64,000 nucleotides of DNA. Source: Allostella vacuolata. GTDB lineage: Bacteria > Pseudomonadota > Alphaproteobacteria > ATCC43930 > Allostellaceae. A program made the translations under genes and the position numbers. Shown here in pieces: positions 63,091 to 64,000 of the stretch (positions within the stretch are counted from its first letter, which is position 1; each line of letters begins with the position of its first letter). The stretch lies in assembly GCA_006739055.1 (NCBI GenBank), contig AP019702.1:4427388-4491387 (forward strand), in the 5' to 3' direction. Below the pieces are notes generated by a model. It ran no database searches. It had not been told where the DNA came from and saw nothing but the letters and a program-made list of their open reading frames with translations.

Positions 63091-63564
63091 ATGAGCGTGT
63101 TCGTCTCGACATTCGTGAACCGGATCGACCGCAAGGGACGGGTTTCCGTGCCGGCGACGTTTCGCGCCGCCCTCCGGACGCAGGAATTCGAGGGGATCGT
63201 GGCCTTCCCGACCTTGGGCCAGCCAGCCTACGAAGGCTGCGGGATGGATTTCATGGAGCGTCTTTCGGCCAGCGTCGATGAGTTCGACATGTTCTCGCCC
63301 AAGCGCGACGAACTGGCCGCGATCGTGTTCGCCGAGGCCCATCAGCTGGCGTTCGACGGCGAAGGCCGGATCAGCCTTCCCTCCATGATGATCGAGCATT
63401 GCGGGATCGATGCCGAGGTGGCCTTCGTCGGCCGCGGCCGGTCCTTCCAGATCTGGGAACCAGTGGCCTTCCGGCAGCACGCCGCGGAGGTCCGCCGACG
63501 CGCCCTGAGTGAGGGCGCGACGCTCCCCGTCCGTCCGGTTGCGCCGGGGGGAAAAGCGCCGTGA
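63091..63564 (+). CDS. mraZ: Transcriptional regulator MraZ
   Basis: The 157-residue protein has two AbrB-like repeats ([40 protein letters not shown], then [11 protein letters not shown]). GGGGGAGG precedes the ATG. It controls the mra/fts cluster, of which rsmH is next. Its stop overlaps the rsmH GTG. Confidence 0.95.
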   Translation: MSVFVSTFVNRIDRKGRVSVPATFRAALRTQEFEGIVAFPTLGQPAYEGCGMDFMERLSASVDEFDMFSPKRDELAAIVFAEAHQLAFDGEGRISLPSMMIEHCGIDAEVAFVGRGRSFQIWEPVAFRQHAAEVRRRALSEGATLPVRPVAPGGKAP

Positions 63565-64000
63565 TCGGACGGGGAGCGACCCATTCCTACCCGGGCGACA
63601 GCCCGGGTGATTCCATGGCCGGCGGCCATGTGCCGGTGATGCTGCGCGAGGTGCTGGACGCGCTGGCGCCGCGCGCCGGGGCCATCTACGTCGACGGCAC
63701 GTTCGGTGCCGGCGGCTATGCGGGCGCGATCCTCGATCGTGCCGACTGCCGCGTCTGGGGCATCGACCGCGATCCCGCCGCGATCGCCCGCGGCCGCGCG
63801 ATGGCCGGCCGCTACGGCGACCGCCTGTCCCTGGTGGAGGGCTGCTTCGGCGACATGGACCGTCTGCTGGGCGAGCACGGCGTCGCCCGGGTCGACGGGG
63901 TGACGCTCGACCTTGGCGTGTCCTCGCCGCAGATCGACAGCCCCGAGCGCGGCTTCTCCTTCCGCCATGACGGGCCGCTCGACATGCGGATGGGCCAGGA
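63561..64000 (+). CDS. rsmH: 16S rRNA m4C1402 methyltransferase RsmH, partial
   Basis: The frame from the GTG at 63561 (overlapping the mraZ stop) runs off the right edge. After a variable lead, [32 protein letters not shown] (SAM site), [12 protein letters not shown] and [19 protein letters not shown] are all RsmH signatures. An ATG at 63615 (MAGGHVP) is an equally possible start. It methylates N4 of C1402 in 16S rRNA. Confidence 0.95.
   Translation, partial: MIGRGATHSYPGDSPGDSMAGGHVPVMLREVLDALAPRAGAIYVDGTFGAGGYAGAILDRADCRVWGIDRDPAAIARGRAMAGRYGDRLSLVEGCFGDMDRLLGEHGVARVDGVTLDLGVSSPQIDSPERGFSFRHDGPLDMRMGQ

Overview
The window is high-GC DNA, dense in genes with four-base start/stop overlaps. 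The gene set is alphaproteobacterial: gluQRS, pssA-psd, an ArsR-methyltransferase/metF/metH run, mlaA/mlaC, TRAP and ABC importers, and the order amidase - rnpB - mraZ - rsmH. By inference it is a soil- or water-type Rhodospirillales-like chromosome. I saw no CRISPR array, complete insertion sequence, rRNA gene or complete tRNA gene.

Bases 1-9829 are the right end of a prophage or phage-like integrative element that continues past the left edge. A CI-like S24 repressor (2286-3020) lies between two matched operator pairs (2212-2250 and 3717-3755), each with its two sites exactly 23 bp apart. One pair carries a leftward promoter for an early operon of small regulators and an MT-A70-like protein. 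The other carries a rightward promoter for a long overlapping run: small phage proteins, ssb, a Gp37/Gp68 (DUF5131) protein, an ASCH protein, an excisionase-like HTH and a tyrosine integrase. The integrase stop codon lies inside attR, which is the 3' half of a tRNA-Thr(GGT) gene. An orphan antitoxin with a toxin remnant lies just outside the element.

Bases 10 kb-24 kb hold assorted chromosomal genes: a hydrolase, a nucleotide-sugar epimerase plus DegT aminotransferase pair, a D,D-carboxypeptidase, trmO, metA next to a free-methionine-sulfoxide reductase, stress proteins, and phosphonopyruvate hydrolase with an acyl-CoA synthetase. A REP-like repeat cluster touches a small GIY-YIG nuclease gene; a related repeat pair sits at 42.3 kb.

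Bases 24 kb-40 kb appear to hold a split catabolic regulon. A solute-binding protein is divergent from a TetR regulator, and 9 kb away lies an operon of PhyH dioxygenase, ABC permease, ABC ATPase, Gfo/Idh oxidoreductase, DUF993 aldolase-like protein and sugar-phosphate isomerase. Both loci carry the same 16-bp palindrome, GTAACC-N4-GGTTAC. Between them lie a beta-lactamase-family hydrolase, an AraC/O-methyltransferase pair and a FecI-FecR-TonB receptor cell-surface signalling system.

Bases 40 kb-56 kb carry phosphatidylethanolamine synthesis (pssA, psd), a second uptake/CoA-transferase/PhyH cluster under an IclR regulator, housekeeping genes, and a methionine-cycle operon (ArsR-methyltransferase, metF, metH) behind an ArsR-type palindrome. 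Bases 56 kb-64 kb carry mlaA and mlaC, a TRAP transporter, a DMT exporter, an amidase, RNase P RNA, and the start of the division/cell-wall cluster with four 10-bp-spaced MraZ boxes upstream of mraZ.
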